Numbered from the stretch's first letter, positions 45,696 through 58,351 are shown. The stretch is DNA of 64,000 nt from Musa acuminata AAA Group (GCF_036884655.1 NC_088338.1:4349501-4413500); one strand, 5' to 3'. Numbers and translations: made by a program. The notes: generated by a model not told the origin, from the letters alone.

Positions 45696-47337
45696 GAGGA
45701 GGTTGGCATCAGATCCATTGATTGCAGAGCTTGCACCATTAAAATTCTCAATGGCCGGTGGACTTGAGGACGAGGCGCAGAAATATTTTATATCCATCTC
45801 GCCAATTCTGTCCACGACTTGGTCCTACTTGGGAAGAGAGCAGGTGTAAGATTTTGTCTGGGCAAGAGAATCTTACCCGTCTGATCGTCATCTGCCCACA
45901 TCTCGGCCGTGCATCATCGATTCTTAAAGCAGTGTTGTTGGATCACAGCGTCTGATAGGGTGGAAAAGAGGAGCTCGCAGAGACGTGAGAGAATAGCCAA
46001 TGCACCGACAGAAGCAGTTCGTTTGGATCAGATCACACCTGAGGAAAAGCTCGCGTCATGTCAATGTTGACTTACCCTTTAGCAAAGCATGTAATGACCT
46101 CAATGTTTGGATGTTGCAAAAGAAAAGGCGAAGCTATTGTAGAGGAGATGATACATATCTTCTTGTTTATGTTTGTTCTCATGCAAGTAAGCTCGGACGA
46201 GATGTCTCTTGTGCTAGTAGCTAAAGCTCTCAGATCTACATACGTGACCAGTCTCTGTTAAGGTACCTGAAATGAGGTATCCATAATCAATTTAAGAACA
46301 CGGACAAGTAAAACGACAATTACACAGTTTGATATAATATTTAAAATAAAATCTAGTTTTTTTTATTTTAATATTCTCTTACATATTTACAATGTTATTT
46401 AATATTCTCTTACATACCGAGGGTTGGAGTCAGCATCATAGGAAGTGATGAGAGCGGTGCTGGATCGGGTCGGCAAGTCTCACGTGGGACGGTGGACGGG
46501 GCCTCTTGTGCTACTGCATTACACGTCCAAATCATTGTCACCGGCGAAGCAAGCTCAATAGTTTTTTAGTGCCTCCGGACGATTTCAGGATATTTCAAAT
46601 GGCACCCTGTGTTATGTCAGCTTATACATACTAACACATAGCACATGCTGCACATAGCACACTGTTAAGTATCAGGTCCTTCTTGTAATAATAATATTGC
46701 ATCATATTGTTAACATCCTAAAAGAAAATTGATGCTATAAGAAACAATAGTAGCAAGATTAAATTTGACTACTGGGGCCAACTAATCCATATTATTTCTT
46801 GGGAACGGATGCTGAACAATGGTGGTTACTTCTAACCAGAAACAGATACCAGGCAAGATTAAACAGATGATCATTGACAGCAGCAACCAGATTAAGTAAA
46901 TCCTAACAAGTTGGCAGATGAAAAAAAATCCAAAATCTACCAAACATATCAAATTGATGCATATTTATATACAACTCAAATTCACTTAGTCAAACTAGGA
47001 AATGAAGCTCGTAGGAAACACAATATTGGAAATAAGAGATGCTGTTTCACCACATCACACACAAATAAGAGATATTGGAAATAAGGTTCATGTATAGAGG
47101 AAGCTAAATCTTCTCAGATAAAGATCATGAAACCATAAGACTCTTACAGCATCTATATGTGGTGTATATGGTTGCCTAAGGGTGTATAGGTCACATGAAA
47201 GCCCAACCACATCTCAACTATGGATCCAGAAAGCAGATCAATAACAAAATTTAAAACAATACATATATGGATGTCAACCATATTAAAATGAGATATCTGA
47301 TGAGAAGCACGTATAGATCAGATTTAAATGCATGATT

Positions 47338-47490
47338 TATGCAACAATAGTAACAAATTGTAAGTTCCGAACGACTATATATATCTTTTATTATCATTAA
47401 GATTTGCAAAAACATCATATATCTAGTTAAACTTCAAGTTTTTAAATCTTCTTTTTACAGTTTCTATTAATACTTTTTTTTTAGATTGAT
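47338..47490 (+). repeat. Dispersed retroelement-type repeat, copy A
   Basis: Matches the copy at 48610-48800 in order: AACAATAGTAACAAATTGTAAGT, then ATCTTTTATTATCATTAAG, AACATCATATATCTAGTTAAA and TTTCTATTAATACTTTTT. A CAA-rich run followed by GTAAGTCC-like text resembles the 3' region of plant SINE/RTE families. Confidence 0.5.
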
Positions 47491-48609
47491 CATATTATTA
47501 TTGTGTAATAGATTGATCGACATTAAAGGATATCCAAATATAATATAAATCGGATCTCAATGCCCTTTGGGTATCTAAGACTAATTTTATAGTATGATCA
47601 AAATTTGTACCAATATCTGGATAAAATGTGCACTATATACCAAAACTGATTTTAAAATATCTGAATCTGTCACCATCTAGATTTAAATTCAATTTTAAAC
47701 TGATACTACATGTGAGAAATACTAAGATTCGCTATACCGTACCGTAACCTATCGGACCGATACATACCGCCCGGTACGCTTCGGTACGGCATATCTTGAG
47801 AAATAGTATAACTTTTTTTTGTGAGAAATAGGATGACCCAACTAAAGAAATCAGCCGTAAAATAAAGAAAGAATAACTTGAAAAACCAACATCACCAAGA
47901 AAATATCAGGAGATTACTTAAAAGTCATTATGCAAGCCTATAATAAGAAAAAAATTGATATTTTTAGCTGAATTTTGGCATTATCTCCAACAGATTTTTT
48001 TTTTTCTGTACTGCATCTTGGAAGAATCAACAACCCAAATTTTCTATCTGAATACAAGAAAAATGAAATCTTAAGGTTGTGTGATGAATGGGTTTTGGGA
48101 AATAGAGAACAAAGGTGGCACCAGAATAAATAGCCCACTTGTTTCAGGCAAGAATGAATGGGACTGACTCATCGACTCACTTCCCGAGCGACCTCCACTC
48201 TTAGACTCGAGCTTTCATTTCTGCCTTTTTTCTTGTTTTGAGTTTTAAGCTTTTTAGGGAAAGATGCGGGTATGAACTAACATAGTGTTGTCAGATTTTT
48301 ACAACTAAATAGAAATAATAAACTAGACTTGTATCTACTACATATCATGTTTAACGAAATTAGGCATAGATGGCAGGTCTTCTTGTACATGACCTAAAAG
48401 ACAGAACAACAAACGATTCTCCCATTCCAACTAATGTAGTGTAAGAACCTTAGTTGGAGCCCAAATCAGATTCTTATAATGATCACAGTAGAGCATATAT
48501 TCTTTCTTCAGTTATCAGGACTTTTCTTAAAACTAATGCCACATGATAGAACACCAAAGTAATAAGCACACCGGTAAGAATAGAAATCAAAACAGTTCAA
48601 GAAAGAGAG

Positions 48610-48800
48610 ACAAGACACAACAACAATGACAATAACAACAATAACAATAAAATCGTAAGTCCTAACTTATTTGGGATCAACTACATAAATCTTTTGCCAT
48701 CATTGATATTGGTAAAAAACCATATGTTTAGTTAAATTTAGAATACGTAAATATTTATTTATAATTTCCATTAAAATCTTTTTAAGTCTTTCTCTACCTT
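48610..48800 (+). repeat. Dispersed retroelement-type repeat, copy B
   Basis: Begins with a (CAA/AAT)-rich run, then CTTATTTGGGATCAACTACA and AATCTTTTGCCATCATTGA, close to the plant repeat with GTGGGATCGGCTATATGAATC. Homologous to 47338-47490, 1.27 kb away in the same orientation. Confidence 0.55.
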
Positions 48801-50474
48801 TTCTCGTACCACTAACATTAATTATTTCAAAAAAGGGACGACATAACAAGCTAAAATAGAATTCACCTGAGAGTATTTATTAAGACAATCTATACATATT
48901 TTTAAGTAAAAAAAATTAATAATCATGTAACATTGCACGTGACAAACTTTTACATATTTCAGCACAGCAGTAAATTTGTTACTGCACAGCCAAAGCAAAT
49001 TACACAAAAATATTCCAGCCTCCTGTGTCAGAACTGATTGTAGAAACTATGTATGTTTCATGTTAAATATCAAACATCATGAACAAGCACAGCCGCCATT
49101 ACTTAATGAGAACTCGTCTTAAATCACAACATGTCATGGTATGATCTGATGAGGTAACTAATTCATTAACTCGATGAACATTCACCAGGGATCCAAAATA
49201 CTTAAATTTAAGTTAAAAGTACTAAACTCACTTTGCTCATTCATCAATTTAATTCTTGTCTCACATCTGATGCAAAACAAAACTGCAGCAACAATCCCTA
49301 TCACTTAAAAGGCTTGATGTCCTTGTCGAGGTCTAAACATGAAACCAAACCCAGGTAAGCTACACATGAGGCCTAGCCCAATGGAATAGGCTAGCTCCAT
49401 GTTGTAATGTACACCTCTAACCTCAGACATGGATAAGCCTATCCTATTTGGTTCCTCAAAATGCCCAATACTAAGTCAACTCTAATACTATGTCACGATC
49501 TGATCTGATGGATAAATGACTCACTAGATGAGTATAAACCACCAACCTAAAGTTCTCATGCACAAGATAATACTACTAGACACATCCAGCTGATAAACTG
49601 ACTCGATTCTTTACCCACATCCAATGCATCCAATGTATCTGATGTATCCGATGTAGAACTAAATTGGGATGTAACACAAAATGCAAGCACAGAGTGAACG
49701 TATGCATATTCATTCATACAATTCATACTTTTCAGTGTAGCTTGTACTACTCAGAGTTCCAGACCAGTTTTGTCCAATAGAGCATCAGATAAATGCATCA
49801 AGATGAAGCATATTTAAATAATATAATATTTCTATTAAAACAATACTGCTGCAATATAACCTCTGATTCATAGCAGAATGTACGACAATGAAACACCAAT
49901 AAAAGGCTGACTATTCATTTAACCCAGACATAACCAAACAACATTAACAATGAAAATCTCTATAACAACATCCATCATGACACAAAGGCATGACATTAAG
50001 CATATCATTCATCAAGACAAGTGATCATCAAGAATTCCTGTTAAAGCATCCCACAGCTTTACACAAAATATTATCATCAAAGGGATCCAGCAACAGTTAC
50101 ATCATTCAAAAATCAAGAACAAGAGGTAACTTACAAGCCAAAATGAAGCCACAGTTCAACTGCATAATGACAATAACATGACAAAGCTAAATAAAATGGA
50201 AAGAAGCTGCAACAAGAATGATGTTTAGAGAAATGTAGCGAAGCAATTATACAAGCGCATAAGTAAATATCTGAAAAACGAGGCAGAAACACATATAATG
50301 CATACAAATTTTGTTCAGTAAACCCCAAAGTAGGCAACAATCCATCAAAATCAACAGAAGAACAGAACATGTCCATATCCTTTGCAGATAGGGAAAAAAC
50401 ATAAAGCCATGCACAAAAAAGGAGTACTACCAGCTATCAATATTAGGTGGAACAAAAGAAATCTAAGGGAATGT

Positions 50475-50718
50475 TTGAAAGTGATTAATCCTCAGTTCTT
50501 GCCAGGGAATTCCCTACTATAGTGCCGGATCTCGCCACAACTGTAACAGGACAGCACCTCCACCATCAAACCGTCCATCTCCGCCTGCATGGCCCCGATA
50601 GCAATCCCTAGCAAAATGCAAAGAAAGTAAGCCAAAGCTTGAAAGTGATTGATCCTCAGTTCTTGCAAGGGCATTCCCTAGCAAAGTACCCCATCACGCC
50701 ACAACTGTAACAGGACAG
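50475..50718 (-). repeat. Duplicated 80-bp tail of the cold-shock pseudogene
   Basis: Segments 50475-50554 and 50639-50718 are about 85-90% alike, each holding the last zinc knuckle, the stop codon and the start of the 3' flank (TTGAAAGTGATT.ATCCTCAG). Offset 164 bp. Confidence 0.9.
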
Positions 50719-51209
50719 GTTGCCGTCACCACCTCAACCGCTATACCTTCCATCGCCTCCGACGCCCTGATAGCAATCCCTAGCAAGATGCCCCATCTCA
50801 CCACAGTAATAACAAGCACCACCACCTTCGCCGCCACTGTAACAATCTCTAGCGATATGCCCAGCCTCAACGCAGTTATAACAAGCTCCGACCGCCTCTC
50901 CTACGCCAACCGCCACCATCACTAACCCGGTAGTCCCAGCATACCCACCCTCCCGTAGCAATCACTCCGGCAGCCGCCGCCACCTTGGATGTCGGATCCG
51001 CCGGGCCCGGTGATGTCGACGGCCTTGCTGGGGCCATCGTCTCCGTCGGCGACATCGCTCTCAGCGAAGGTCCGGTACACCTGGGCCTTGATGGGGTACC
51101 GATGGACGAAGAGGTCCTCCCCTCCGTCGTCCGGCCAGATGAAGCCGAACCCCTTGGTGTCGTTGAACCACTTCACCGTGCCCCTCGATCGGCCGCTTGC
51201 CTGCACCAT
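50492..51209 (-). pseudogene. Cold-shock-domain / CCHC zinc-knuckle protein pseudogene
   Basis: Plant cold-shock proteins (CSP/GRP2 type) are RNA chaperones with one N-terminal cold-shock domain and Gly-rich linkers with CCHC knuckles. Here 51209 down to about 51000 encodes GRSRGTVKWFNDTKGFGF (RNP1) and DLFVH (RNP2), then lacks about five residues of the following beta strand. A frameshift near 50950 moves the reading to another frame, which carries two intact knuckles ([28 protein letters not shown]). A stop follows RYSG at about 50734, then a third knuckle with His replaced by Tyr and the tail CPCKN-stop (50656). The tail region is duplicated 164 bp further on, with the last knuckle Cys changed to Phe. 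Intronless, as in the parent family. Not expected to give a working protein. Confidence 0.85.
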
Positions 51210-51489
51210 CGGATCGATCGAGCCGATCTCGAACACCACGAAGCAACCCTATGAAGCCTCCCCTCGTCACTCCCTCTCCCGGTCGCCATATAACGAGCGA
51301 GCGAGCCCTGCGAGGCGAGAGGGACACCGTGGCAGAATGATGACCGTCGGATGGGAAAAGAGATGGGTGATGACGGGGCCAAAATAACGCCTTGATTGAT
51401 GACGTGTTCTTCGAAGTGGCACGAAATTTCATTACATCAAATAGCATACATGCATTTGAATATGAGATTTATTATTATATAATAATATA

Positions 51490-52263
51490 CTGACCGAACA
51501 TAGCCTTGGCAATCGCCCACAGCCACATCAATATCAACCAGGAGCCTCAAAGTCAACATGACGGACCACGTTGACACCACACCCCTTGGGCACGACAGTA
51601 TCGATCAAGTATGACGCCACTCCAACAATGTCGATCGAGTATGATGCCACCCCGCAAAGATCGGGATGGCATCGACCAAGTATGATGTCGCCTCGCAAAG
51701 TTTGAGATGACATCGACCAAGTACGACATCGCCCCATAAAGATCATAACAATACCGATCAAGTACAATGCCGTCCCACAAAGATTGAGACGACGTCGATC
51801 AAGAACGATGTCATCCTACAAAGATCGGGACGGTGCTAGTCAAGTGTGACGTCTCTGTTCGACGCTGAGGCAATCGATGACTGCACAAAAAGTATAAGTT
51901 CACCGCTTAAAGGATCGACGACCATGAATGAGTTAAGTACGATCGGCCCCCTTGTGCAGGGTATAAAAACCCATCACCTGGACAGCGCCAAGGGCCCTGA
52001 TTATTTTTCCACCAAGCTCTAACTAAATCTTCGGAGGGGTCGAGTCGGGAAATCCCCCTCCCGACCCCGACTTGTGTGCAGGAGCCAGGCGACAAGAAAA
52101 GAAGCGACAATTGAAAAGAGAACCCCCGCATTCCTGAAACGAGGTTCGAGCTCGACCCAACCGGACGACGACTTCCGCCACCCGAATATCCATGCGGGCG
52201 ATCTTGCATGTTCGGGATAGGACCGAACCGTGCTAACTCTCTAGCCACAGTGTAAATGTTCAC
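51490..52263 (+). mobile_element. LTR-like sequence (probable solo LTR or LTR fragment)
   Basis: A GC-rich 770-bp block with promoter-like layout: a 41-bp tandem repeat in the upstream part (U3-like), a TATA box (GGTATAAAAACCC at 51959), then TCTTCGGAGGGGTCGAGTCG and CTTGTGTGCAGGAGCC typical of the R/U5 part of plant Ty3-type LTRs, ending near TGTTCACA. The ends and target duplication are not settled and no internal retrotransposon genes adjoin it. Confidence 0.55.
51602..51836 (+). repeat. 41-bp minisatellite within the LTR-like block
   Basis: Units start at 51602 (shortened), 51632, 51673, 51714, 51755 and 51796, each opening CGA(T/C)C(A/G)AGTA(T/C)GA and carrying a CCC(G/A)CAAAGAT-like core; the spacing is exactly 41 bp from 51632 on. 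Units differ by 15-30%, so the array is old. Confidence 0.9.
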
Positions 52264-54615
52264 AAACCCTGACCAACTGATATCATAATGAGAAAATTTT
52301 ATGATTAATTTTTTACTTATTTTTCTAATTCTTTTTGCTTTGTAATAATACCTTATTCTACTAAAGTATACAAAAAATAATACCTTATGTTTTAATGTTT
52401 CAGCTCACTATATTGATATTTCATTAGTTATCGGTTTATTTTCTAACATCAGTGTACATTAGTCATCAATTATCACCATCCACTCCTACAGAATAATTGA
52501 ATCATTAATTTTCCTACTTTAATGCAGCATATCTAAATCAGAATGTTATACAGATCAGTATAGGTCTCTTCCTTTGTTAAAATATTACATATGTCCTTTC
52601 AATTATTCTGCAGACAGATGCTATGCCTTCCACATGCTTTGGCCTGACATGGTTCAATGAAGAGCAACAGTAGCTACAGTGGAGTTTTGGCCAGTAGCAA
52701 TGGCTGCCTAGAAGTGGCAAGAATGACACATCTGTTACTTTTGTCATACACAGTGATGCGAAGTAATGGTGAGAGACATGGAAGATGGAGGATCCCATGC
52801 CACACATGCAAACACAAGTGAGATTTCTCTTTTTCCCTGTCCCTGGACAGGCTCTCACAGTTTCTTGACTTTTCTGTAGTATTGTGATGAGATGATTTCA
52901 CTCTCAACAGCATTGTTCACCTACCAGATTTTATGGGATTCTTTGCCTTTGTGTATTCCAATCAAAATGGTAGAAAAAAACTAGATTTCCCTTCCAGAAT
53001 CAAGCAACTGCAGATCTTATAGAATGAGGAGCAAGATGAACAAGAAAACTGAACTAAAAGAGGAGTGGCAAAGGAAGGTAGCTTCTATGCCTTGTCACAA
53101 CATTTAATTGCAGGACAGGAAGGTGGAAACTTGCAGGAGAAAACAGCAGATTAATCTGATCACCTGTTGCAAAGACATGGTAAGACAAATCTGGTCTACT
53201 TCTGTACCTAATCTTACACTTCCATGGCTGTGATGTGAGTGGAAAAAGGAAACTAGAGTGATAGATACTGGAATTAATGATCTCACCACTCCAGTGGATG
53301 TCTTAGTGTGCTGTCTCATGATTCTTGGAAACCAGAAACTTGACATTAAATTGTGCACTGACATAAAACAGCTCCTGATTTATGACTCAGTTTTAGACGA
53401 AAGTAATAAAGTCAAATGACATCACAAGGAGCTATTTCAGCAGATATATTATGAATAATGGAGCAAGTAGAAACTAAAGAAGATAGGAAGCATACACAGT
53501 AAGGCATGGAAAAGACTCTGAAATCAGAATCAATTATGAATTGAGCAAACTATATATCAAAAAATTGGGTTTCTGTACCTAAGACCTGTACAAAATGATT
53601 CACCACAAGAACCCAGCAAAGCCAGTATCATAATGATGTATTACCTGATCAGATGGAGCAAAGCTGCATGCAATTTGTGTTTTTTGAAAAGCCAAGTCTG
53701 GTCAAAATTTTGTCTGATTTATTTGAAGAAGAGTCACAGATTGTCTACAGAGAAATCTGGATGTCTTTCTAGGAATTGAACAGCCAGCTTCTGCTGAGAG
53801 CTAAGACATGCCAAATATCTAACTTTTCTTTGCATGTAATCAAAACAAATCAAATATCTTAATGATTCTCAAGGTTTAATGAGGCTAAGCATATCCAATA
53901 TGGTTACATGACCCCAATCTCTCCAAACCCCTAGTTAGTAAAACTCCGCAATGCTTAATTGGTCCATGTCATTAAACAGACTATATGGACAAATATTTCG
54001 GACATAAAACCAGCATCTCCAATGGCTAGTTCATGCTCTAACAAGTTTCTCAATAGCTAGCATACCCAAGCAGCAAAATAGTTTCAAGCACAAAAACAAC
54101 AAAGAATTGAAAGCCCTCTCTGTGGAAGCTTTTCATGTCTAAATGATACAATACGCAGTGACAAGATACAAAAAGGAAGAACATGCTAACTGGAAAACCT
54201 AAAGTCGTTTGATATGTAGTGGACATCATACACAGTAACAAAAGCTTCACTTAACATTAGTTCACCATTGAAAGCAGCCAATATACATTATCAGGCTTGA
54301 AAAGTTAGAATGCCCCTCCAAATAGTGATCTGCTAACAAAACCAATATAGGCTCCACTCTTTCAGCTTATGAAATCCTTGACTAGGGACAAACAATGCCC
54401 CCGCGACCAAAATTCCCAAGCTAATCATGAACCAAACACATTCAACCACTTTGATGAACTAATAAGTTTAGGGAATTCTTTGGTGTGACCTTAAGAATGC
54501 ATATAGAAGCAACCTCGAGGCATGTTCATTCCTGGACCTTCAGAAAAGATGCACATAGCTGGCCCTGCTGTTCTTCCGCGCCCATCAAACCCTTGCAAGG
54601 GTGTTTTCCCTAGAC
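52264..54615. other. Intergenic, no gene recognised
   Basis: AT-rich DNA downstream of the ARO gene (minus strand). The last part (about 54250-54615) is likely the ARO 3' UTR. Small open frames on the minus strand resemble nothing known. Confidence 0.55.
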
Positions 54616-56583
54616 TCAATGGTATCCTCTGCTACTTCTTGATTGATAGAGCTCCAACCTAACCTTTGACTCTGGCAATAAGCTATCCACCTTTGGGTCC
54701 TGAACCATGTACCCCTGTTTGGAAGCCCACTCAAGCACCGTGAGAACCTCAGCCTGCGCCAAATCCTCACTATCAGGCACATGAAGTGCAATGTAGCACA
54801 ACAATATCAATGCCGCAATCTGAACCAGATGTTCACCAAAATACACCAGCTGAACCAGGTGTTTTGACCCTCCCTCATTGATGATGGCTTTCGAATGATC
54901 AAGGTGGAGGTAGTTTTCGGTGCAAGCAAATTTGGTCAAGGCAATGACAGCCTCCTTTGAGACGACCATCTCCTGCTCATCAAGCAACCGGACCAATGGC
55001 GCTATAATTCGGGTCTCCGTTGCCCGGAATGTCCTTGACAAGCAGCCCAAGGCCACGATGCAGGGAACAAGAAGGTCATCATAGTCAGCCTTCTCTACAA
55101 TCTTCAGAAACTGGTCGACCACTGCCCGAGCAGCTGGGGAACTCGGCTTGAACGCTGAACGCCTGAGATCGGAATGCTGCTCCGCCACACGTGCAATCTC
55201 CATGAGGGCCATGGCCGAATTGTACTGGACTTCGTCCGTCCCTTTCTCGAGGAGCACTGCAAAGCAGAGAAGAGCCCTGGACTCGGTGATGCTCTTGCAA
55301 ATGGCCGGGTTGCCCTTGGCGAGCTGCCACAGGGCCTTCGCGGCCATGGCCTTCATGTAGGCTTTGGTGGCCGGGTCCTCGAACTCCCGGCCCTTGATGC
55401 TGGTCCCCGACAAGGTGACATGATGCTGCTTGCCGTTGCTGCTGGCGTGCGGGTTGTGGCTGTTGGAATTGTGCGGGACCTTGTTGGATTTCACGGCCAT
55501 GGTGGACTGGATCAAGGAGTGCATCTGGTTCGTGTTGGCGTTCTGGTTCTGGTCGGCGGTAGGATGCTTGACCATACCTTGCTCGGAGCTGTCCATGGCC
55601 ACCGACGCACTGGCGTCGTTCCTGGCGGCTGCGGTGCTGCCGCTGCTGTTGGCCATGACGACGGAGTGGATTGACATATCCTTGGAGGGGATAGTGTACT
55701 TGCTGTGCTCCTGGACGGTCTCAAAGGCGAGGTGGCTGACGAGGAGGCGGACGACGTGGTTCTGGGCGAAGACGTCCTGGCACTTGGGGTGGCTGGCGGC
55801 TAGCTCGGAAACGGCCCAGGCGACCATGGCCTGGACCTTCATGGGTCCCTCCTTGAGGACCTTGGCAAAGGTGGAGCAGACGCCACCGAGGACCATCTGC
55901 TCGACGCTCTCCGGGTCGCGGGCGAGGAGACCGAGGGCGTGGGCGGCGCTCTCCTGGCCGTCGAGGCGGCCCTCCTTGATGAGGCGGAGGAGGGGGCCGA
56001 CGCCGTCCTCCTCGATGATGAGCTTGCCGTAGCGGTCGTTGTCGCGGGCGAGGGAGACGAGGCTGGCGGCGGCGTCAGCGCGGGCGTCGAGGGAGCCGGT
56101 GTGCAGGGTGGCAATCTGCTCCCAGATGAGGAAGAGAATGGGTTCGTTCTGTGCGATCGGTGGGAGGCCGAGGTGAATGTCGCCGTCACTATCGTCGGAA
56201 CCGGCGGAGGCGGAGGAGGAGACGCGGATGAGCCAGGAGACGTCGCCGATGGAGTTGTCGAGTTGGGTCGACATCTTCTTGAAGGCGGCGGCGGGGATGA
56301 TGGTGAAGACGCGGCGGACGAGGCCGTGGGCGCGACATTTGGCGACGAGGGCGAGGGCCTTGTCGAGCACCTGCTCGGTGTCGTTCATGATGCGGCGAGC
56401 GGGCCGCTCGTACAGATCCGCACGGGCCGCCTGCCGCAGCAGCCCCGCCAGGCGCTCCGTCTTCGCCTTCAGCTCCGCGCACTCCTGCTTGAACGAGTGC
56501 GCGAAGTCCGCCAACTTGCTCACCTGGTCCGCCAGCTGGATCGGCTTCGCCAATATCTGCTTCACCCCGCCATCGCCCATCAT
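54616..56583 (-). CDS. ARO: ARMADILLO REPEAT ONLY (ARO) protein
   Basis: Intronless, intact, 655 aa; Arabidopsis ARO1 is about 660 aa and aligns over its whole length. The N-terminal helical region (VKQILAKPIQLADQVSKLADFAHS) is followed by LYERPARRIM, FTIIPAAAFKKMS and SIGDVSWLIRVS, then two blocks of armadillo repeats (about residues 145-300 and 395-620) separated by an Asn/Ser/His-rich linker. The C-terminus LYQSRSSRGYH matches the family's end. ARO proteins sit at the plasma membrane of tip-growing cells and recruit ROP-GTPase regulators (REN/GAP) to keep polarity in pollen tubes and root hairs, and some act in trichomes. Two adjacent Met codons open the frame; starting at the second would give MGDGG with Gly at position 2. 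The gene is GC-rich, with 5' coding GC higher than 3', a grass/monocot-like gradient. Confidence 0.93.
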   Translation of the reverse strand: MMGDGGVKQILAKPIQLADQVSKLADFAHSFKQECAELKAKTERLAGLLRQAARADLYERPARRIMNDTEQVLDKALALVAKCRAHGLVRRVFTIIPAAAFKKMSTQLDNSIGDVSWLIRVSSSASAGSDDSDGDIHLGLPPIAQNEPILFLIWEQIATLHTGSLDARADAAASLVSLARDNDRYGKLIIEEDGVGPLLRLIKEGRLDGQESAAHALGLLARDPESVEQMVLGGVCSTFAKVLKEGPMKVQAMVAWAVSELAASHPKCQDVFAQNHVVRLLVSHLAFETVQEHSKYTIPSKDMSIHSVVMANSSGSTAAARNDASASVAMDSSEQGMVKHPTADQNQNANTNQMHSLIQSTMAVKSNKVPHNSNSHNPHASSNGKQHHVTLSGTSIKGREFEDPATKAYMKAMAAKALWQLAKGNPAICKSITESRALLCFAVLLEKGTDEVQYNSAMALMEIARVAEQHSDLRRSAFKPSSPAARAVVDQFLKIVEKADYDDLLVPCIVALGCLSRTFRATETRIIAPLVRLLDEQEMVVSKEAVIALTKFACTENYLHLDHSKAIINEGGSKHLVQLVYFGEHLVQIAALILLCYIALHVPDSEDLAQAEVLTVLEWASKQGYMVQDPKVDSLLPESKVRLELYQSRSSRGYH

Positions 56584-56980
56584 CTTCTCCTAGCTTTCCT
56601 TTTCCTTCCCCCTCTCCTCCTCCTCCTCCTCCTCTTCCTCCTCCTCCTCTTTCTGCTTCTGCGGATCAAATGACGGATATGATTTCACCAAAAAGAGGGG
56701 ACCTTTTCATGTCCCCTCTCTCTGTCAGTTCCTGTTCTTCGCCTCCGGTGTCAAGAGAGGGGGAACGAATTGGTACCGGAGGAAATGATGGGCGTGCCGG
56801 CGAGGTGAACGGGAAAAGACACCAACGCCTTCGTCTTCTTCCTCCTCCGCCTCCGCCTCCGCCTGAGCCTACTTGTTTGCCTTTCTTTGCAGAGCCTACC
56901 GCGAATTTTGCTCCGCATCACAACCCATCTCCCCGTCTTCCTCCTCTTCCTCTTCCTTTTCTGCGTGCATTTATGGTGTG
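56584..56980 (-). promoter_or_regulatory. ARO 5' leader with (GAG)n tracts
   Basis: Reading minus, a purine-rich (GGA/GAG)n run at 56610-56660 sits 30-80 bp before the ARO start, probably in the 5' leader; another such tract (CCTCCGCCTCCG on plus) is at 56840-56870. Confidence 0.5.
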
Positions 56981-58351
56981 ATATTATTAGCAGGAGGTTA
57001 TTTCCATTGTAATCACACCAACTTGCCGCTGTAGTCTATAATCCTCCGTGTTTAGATCTAATTAGAGCCAACAAACCTAAAAAGCATCACACCTCTCTCA
57101 TAAGCATGACGCCATAATTTTTTTTTAATTTTTTAAAACTTCGATATTTTATTTTTCGTTTATTAACACGTTCTTATTTTCTAATAAATGATGAGATTAC
57201 CCATGACTTTATTCCTCGTTGTTTTACGTGGTCACCTTCGTCTCATTATTCTCGCCCTTATATGTCGATGTGTTTTCGCCCTTGTTTATCATCGTTAAGG
57301 CATCTTTATGGCCCTACCTTCGTCTTGTTTCGTCATCCTCATCATCAACTTAGAACACGATGAATGAGTGATCATGGTAAGGCTTCTCCTCTCTCTCTTC
57401 CCTTGTATGGTCTATCACATTAGGTGTCATCTATGCCTCCTCGAGTTGTCATCCTCCCCTAATCGAGTGGCGACGAGGAGTGAAAATGAATGAGGGCATG
57501 CTCCTTTCATGATAGTTTTTTATTCTTGTTTCTCGTTGTTCTTTGTGCTTTCTTGTATGCAATATTCGGGACAAAAAAAAACACTATCGTCAATTTTATT
57601 TTTATTTGTTGTTAGTGTTTTCGTTTTGTATTTTTATCATGTAACACTCATAAATATTTTTGGATATGCGACATTGTACGAAGGATAATGATCCAATATA
57701 ACCTTATTCTCATGTGCCATGGGTTGATTTTTGGTCGATAGTTTAATAATATGAAATATTAGTCGTATCAACACCTTAAAACCCCTTGGGTGGCATTAGA
57801 GGGGTGTTGTAACATCTTTAATATGTTCGTTTTCTATTTGATGAAAATCCTAGTGAACATTGGGCATTCATCTATATTTAGAGCCTCCTTTGTGTGCGCT
57901 AGTTTAAGCCATTTTCGAGACCTATTTGTGCCAAATAAGAGCTAATTGTTTTGGATTTTGATTATCTTGCTCTTTTCATGTGCAATGATAATAAAATACT
58001 CGCATGTTCATCTTTCTACCATTTTTTTCGTTGTATAGGTCCTTTTTGTATTGCACGATATTAATGTCTAGGTTAATCCTTGTAAACGAATATTGCTCGA
58101 GTGTCGTATATCTTAGGCAATCCCAACTAAAAATGTGACAAGGCAAAAGCAAGCTAGAACTCCTTTTAATACGAAAGGTTCGAAATTCAAGATGTGGAGG
58201 ATTTTTTTAGCATTCAAGAAATTGAACGAGTAGCGGGATTTTTTTTTATAATAAATCGACGCTAAAAATAGACTGATTTTTTCTTGTCCCATTTTTCGAT
58301 CCAATCTGTCCGGTCCGATCTTGTTAGACTGACTCCATTGGAAGGACGATG

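Larger units (their letters stand above)
45696..50474. other. Gene-poor repeat-rich intergenic region
   Basis: Nearly 5 kb without a recognisable gene. It holds two copies of one diverged repeat (47338-47490 and 48610-48800), a motif of repeated CGGTACG/TACCGTACC words at about 47735-47795 and LTR-like text at about 49320-49510 (AGGTCTAAACATGAAACC ...). A short cluster of ATCCAATG(C/T)ATC words lies at 49619-49655. Confidence 0.6.

Noticed and set aside
46000..46261. Two overlapping short plus-strand frames
   Set aside because: No family resemblance or regulatory context.
51907..52263. 118-codon minus-strand frame
   Set aside because: Lies inside the LTR-like block; no retrotransposon domain.
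55939..56673. 244-codon plus-strand frame opposite the ARO gene
   Set aside because: Antisense shadow of a GC-rich coding exon with strong codon bias.
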